From contig NW_024466607.1 in the NCBI RefSeq assembly GCF_017591425.1, positions 9,122,501 to 9,186,500 on the forward strand: a stretch of DNA of 64,000 bases, in the 5' to 3' direction. The DNA comes from Ochotona curzoniae (lineage: Eukaryota > Chordata > Mammalia > Lagomorpha > Ochotonidae). Below the pieces are notes generated by a model. The model did not search any database, was not told where the DNA came from, and worked only from the letters and a program-made list of their open reading frames with translations. Positions 59,461 to 64,000 of this stretch are shown here, in pieces. A program made the translations under genes and the position numbers. The first letter of the stretch is position 1; each line of letters begins with the position of its first letter.

Positions 59461-59715
59461 AAAAAGTGGATGGTTAACACTAGGCAGTTTACAGGGACCA
59501 GAAGTTTGGTTCAGAGGAGGAGACAGGGATGGAGCCTGGCCAGCCAGGTGCCATTTGGACCCTTTCTGGAGGAGGTGCACGTCTGGTGGGTCTCACACAG
59601 CTCTTACCTCTCAAGTGGAAGTTGGGGTTCTTTCCCCAGAAAACTTTCCATGTGCACATACTTTTTTTTTCTTATCCTTGGGTTTTCTTCATGGCCTCTC
59701 TGACTGAGTCAATAA

Positions 59716-62548
<2,833 letters not shown>

Positions 62549-62691
62549 TGAAGCACAACTGGGAGACCCTGACAGAGGCGATTCAGAACCACATTGGCTC
62601 TCTAAACTGGGGCTACCGCCTGTCTTTGAGGGAAAGGGGTGTGGCCTATGTCAATTCCTATGGAGAATTTGTCGAGCATCATACTATTAAG
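62549..62691 (+). CDS. TXNRD3: TXNRD3 coding exon 7
   Basis: One hundred and forty-three bases after cttttcag, reading [20 protein letters not shown], then [20 protein letters not shown] and FVEHHTIK. Donor aag|gtactg at 62,692. It matches the remembered mouse and human segment closely. Phase 0 at the end, so the next exon should begin ATNKKGQ..; I do not find it before the right edge. Confidence 0.96.
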
Positions 62692-62782
62692 GTACTGGTT
62701 GAATCTCTTGTCGTGTTCTTTGTCTTTACTTAACTACTGCTTGTACTTGAACTAGATTTCATGTTGTACTTTAAGGACTGTG

Positions 62783-62804
62783 GCACACACACACACACAC
62801 ACAT
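62783..62804. repeat. (CA)n microsatellite
   Basis: About 10 CA units, some 90 bases downstream of TXNRD3 exon 7. Confidence 0.9.
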
Positions 62805-63095
62805 TAACGCATGTATGTTTTCCCCATGGTTCATTCCACGTCTGGTTAAAGTGAAGAAACTGCATTTTAAAGAACTCTTAATGTTATTATTTGTCTTTGG
62901 TTTCATTACCATTTTAGAGGACGTATTTGAACATTTCTAAGCTAGAAAGACTTAAAAGATCAGAGCTTTGCAGTGGAACTCTTTTTTCTTTAATTTCTCA
63001 TCGATATTTAACAGATTAGATTCAACCCTGAGAACACAGTGACATTCCGCTCTCTGTCCCTTTGTCCTCCCCACCCCTTCTCCCTGTTCCCTTTC

Positions 63096-64000
63096 TTTTT
63101 TTTTTTCAGATGTACACTGCATTGAAAAGCTTAATACCTCAATGAATAAGAATTTTAAGAAATAAAAAGCAAAAATACCTTGAGTTAGTGGGAATACAGA
63201 CAAATGCTATAAATAGTAATTGAATATGACCACTTCAGCCGTATACAGTGAATTACAAAAGAATCACAAATCATTAAAACTATACTAGTATAACATTTTT
63301 AATCACCGGTTTGACAAAGTTATAAAAAAGTTATAGAAAATTACATTTTTAACAATACTGATACACAGACATTTCTTTTTTCTTAAGCAGTGAATTTTTT
63401 TTAAAAAAAAGAACCTTAATTAGAGCTCCAATATGCACTACTCACAAAACGTTGATGTAAGTAGTTTCAAAATTAGTGTTAGTTATAAAAATTATAAATT
63501 CTTATTTACAATGCTGAACTGTACATTTTGAGATCAATACATGAGGCAAATTAGATGCATTTTTTTGGTGAACACACAAATTTTAAATTGTAGTAAATAA
63601 AGACAGTTATACCTTAGCCTCAATGTCTAGTTTATTTTTGTACTTTGGGAGCGCAGTGTAGATCATCTTGACAAGATTTTGGATGGTTTTATAGCCAGTT
63701 ATCTGAATTTAGAAAGGTGCGAAACGTCCATTTAAAGCTTGCCTGTGAGAACCTTACATGCGCCAGGTTGGATTACATTATTCATGGAGAAATCCAAGTG
63801 GCTTTCTGTTGCTCCAAGTGTAATGTGCCTGGCACAGATGGTTGGAGAAGCTGATCATTCCCTGGCCAGACCTGCTGCTTTTGCAGTTCCGCGATGTCTC
63901 CCAGTTGCGTGAGCCGGAAGCTCGAGGCTCTTCCCCTCCACCCCGCCGCCTGCACCTGTTCCGCCTTCCAGGACCTTTGTAACAGGTCTCTGTTTGTGCA
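63096..64000 (-). pseudogene. Possible minus-strand retrocopy, source gene not recognised
   Basis: A T-run at about 63,099-63,108 could be the complement of a poly(A) tail. To its right is AT-rich sequence like a 3' UTR, turning GC-rich towards the edge, as a 5' part would be. Minus-strand frames contain protein-like stretches (near 63,830-63,735, GATESHLDFSMNNVIQPG; near 63,690-63,605, TIQNLVKMIYTALPKYKNK ending in a stop), but in different frames with stops between them. No SINE interrupts it. It could equally be unique intron sequence; the parent is not identified. Confidence 0.3.

Noticed and set aside
62692..64000. TXNRD3 exon 8
   Set aside because: Searched for a frame encoding the expected ATNKKGQ continuation after a pyrimidine tract and found none; it must lie beyond the right edge.

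Overview
This is a mammalian nuclear window, almost certainly from a lagomorph and most likely a pika (Ochotona). About three dozen copies of the tRNA-derived lagomorph C-type SINE (CSINE) are scattered through it. Their body, with the recurrent words atcccatatggg, ccagctccctgcttgtggcctgggaaagcag and ggagtgaatcat, is the form I associate with pika rather than rabbit. No bacterial, viral or organellar genes are present. The species call is from memory of repeat families and was not checked by search.

Two protein-coding genes lie head to head. On the minus strand, the first two coding exons of CHCHD6 (MIC25, a MICOS subunit of the mitochondrial inner membrane) are at 22,760-22,846 and 175-280, separated by a 22.5 kb intron. 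On the plus strand, seven coding exons of TXNRD3 (thioredoxin-glutathione reductase, TGR) run from 45,180 to 62,691, and the gene continues past the right edge. These seven exons give the glutaredoxin-like domain and the start of the thioredoxin-reductase domain, 294 codons. They include the FAD-binding glycine motif and the CVNVGC redox pair. The neighbourhood matches the human CHCHD6/TXNRD3 arrangement.

Layout: 1-22,759 is CHCHD6 exon 2 and intron 1, filled with plus-oriented L1 and CSINE copies. 22,540-23,060 is the CHCHD6 CpG-rich promoter and first exon. 23,060-44,880 is intergenic, with L1, CSINE, an LTR-like block, a Tigger transposon, several microsatellites, an unusual 9/10-bp minisatellite at 32,672-32,890, and an orphan CpG-rich block at 39,480-39,960 holding a good CTCF-like motif. 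44,880-45,560 is the TXNRD3 CpG island and exon 1. The rest is TXNRD3 introns, dense in minus-oriented CSINE and L1, with a possible minus-strand retrocopy from 63,096 to the right edge.

The points most worth following are the non-AUG (CUG) start of TXNRD3, which the sequence supports directly, the perfect dyad of two CCAAT boxes in front of CHCHD6, the orphan CpG block with its CTCF-like site, the two-length minisatellite, and the marked antisense orientation of retroelements within both genes. I found no evidence for a wholly new biological system. Repeat boundaries are by eye and good to roughly 10-30 bases.
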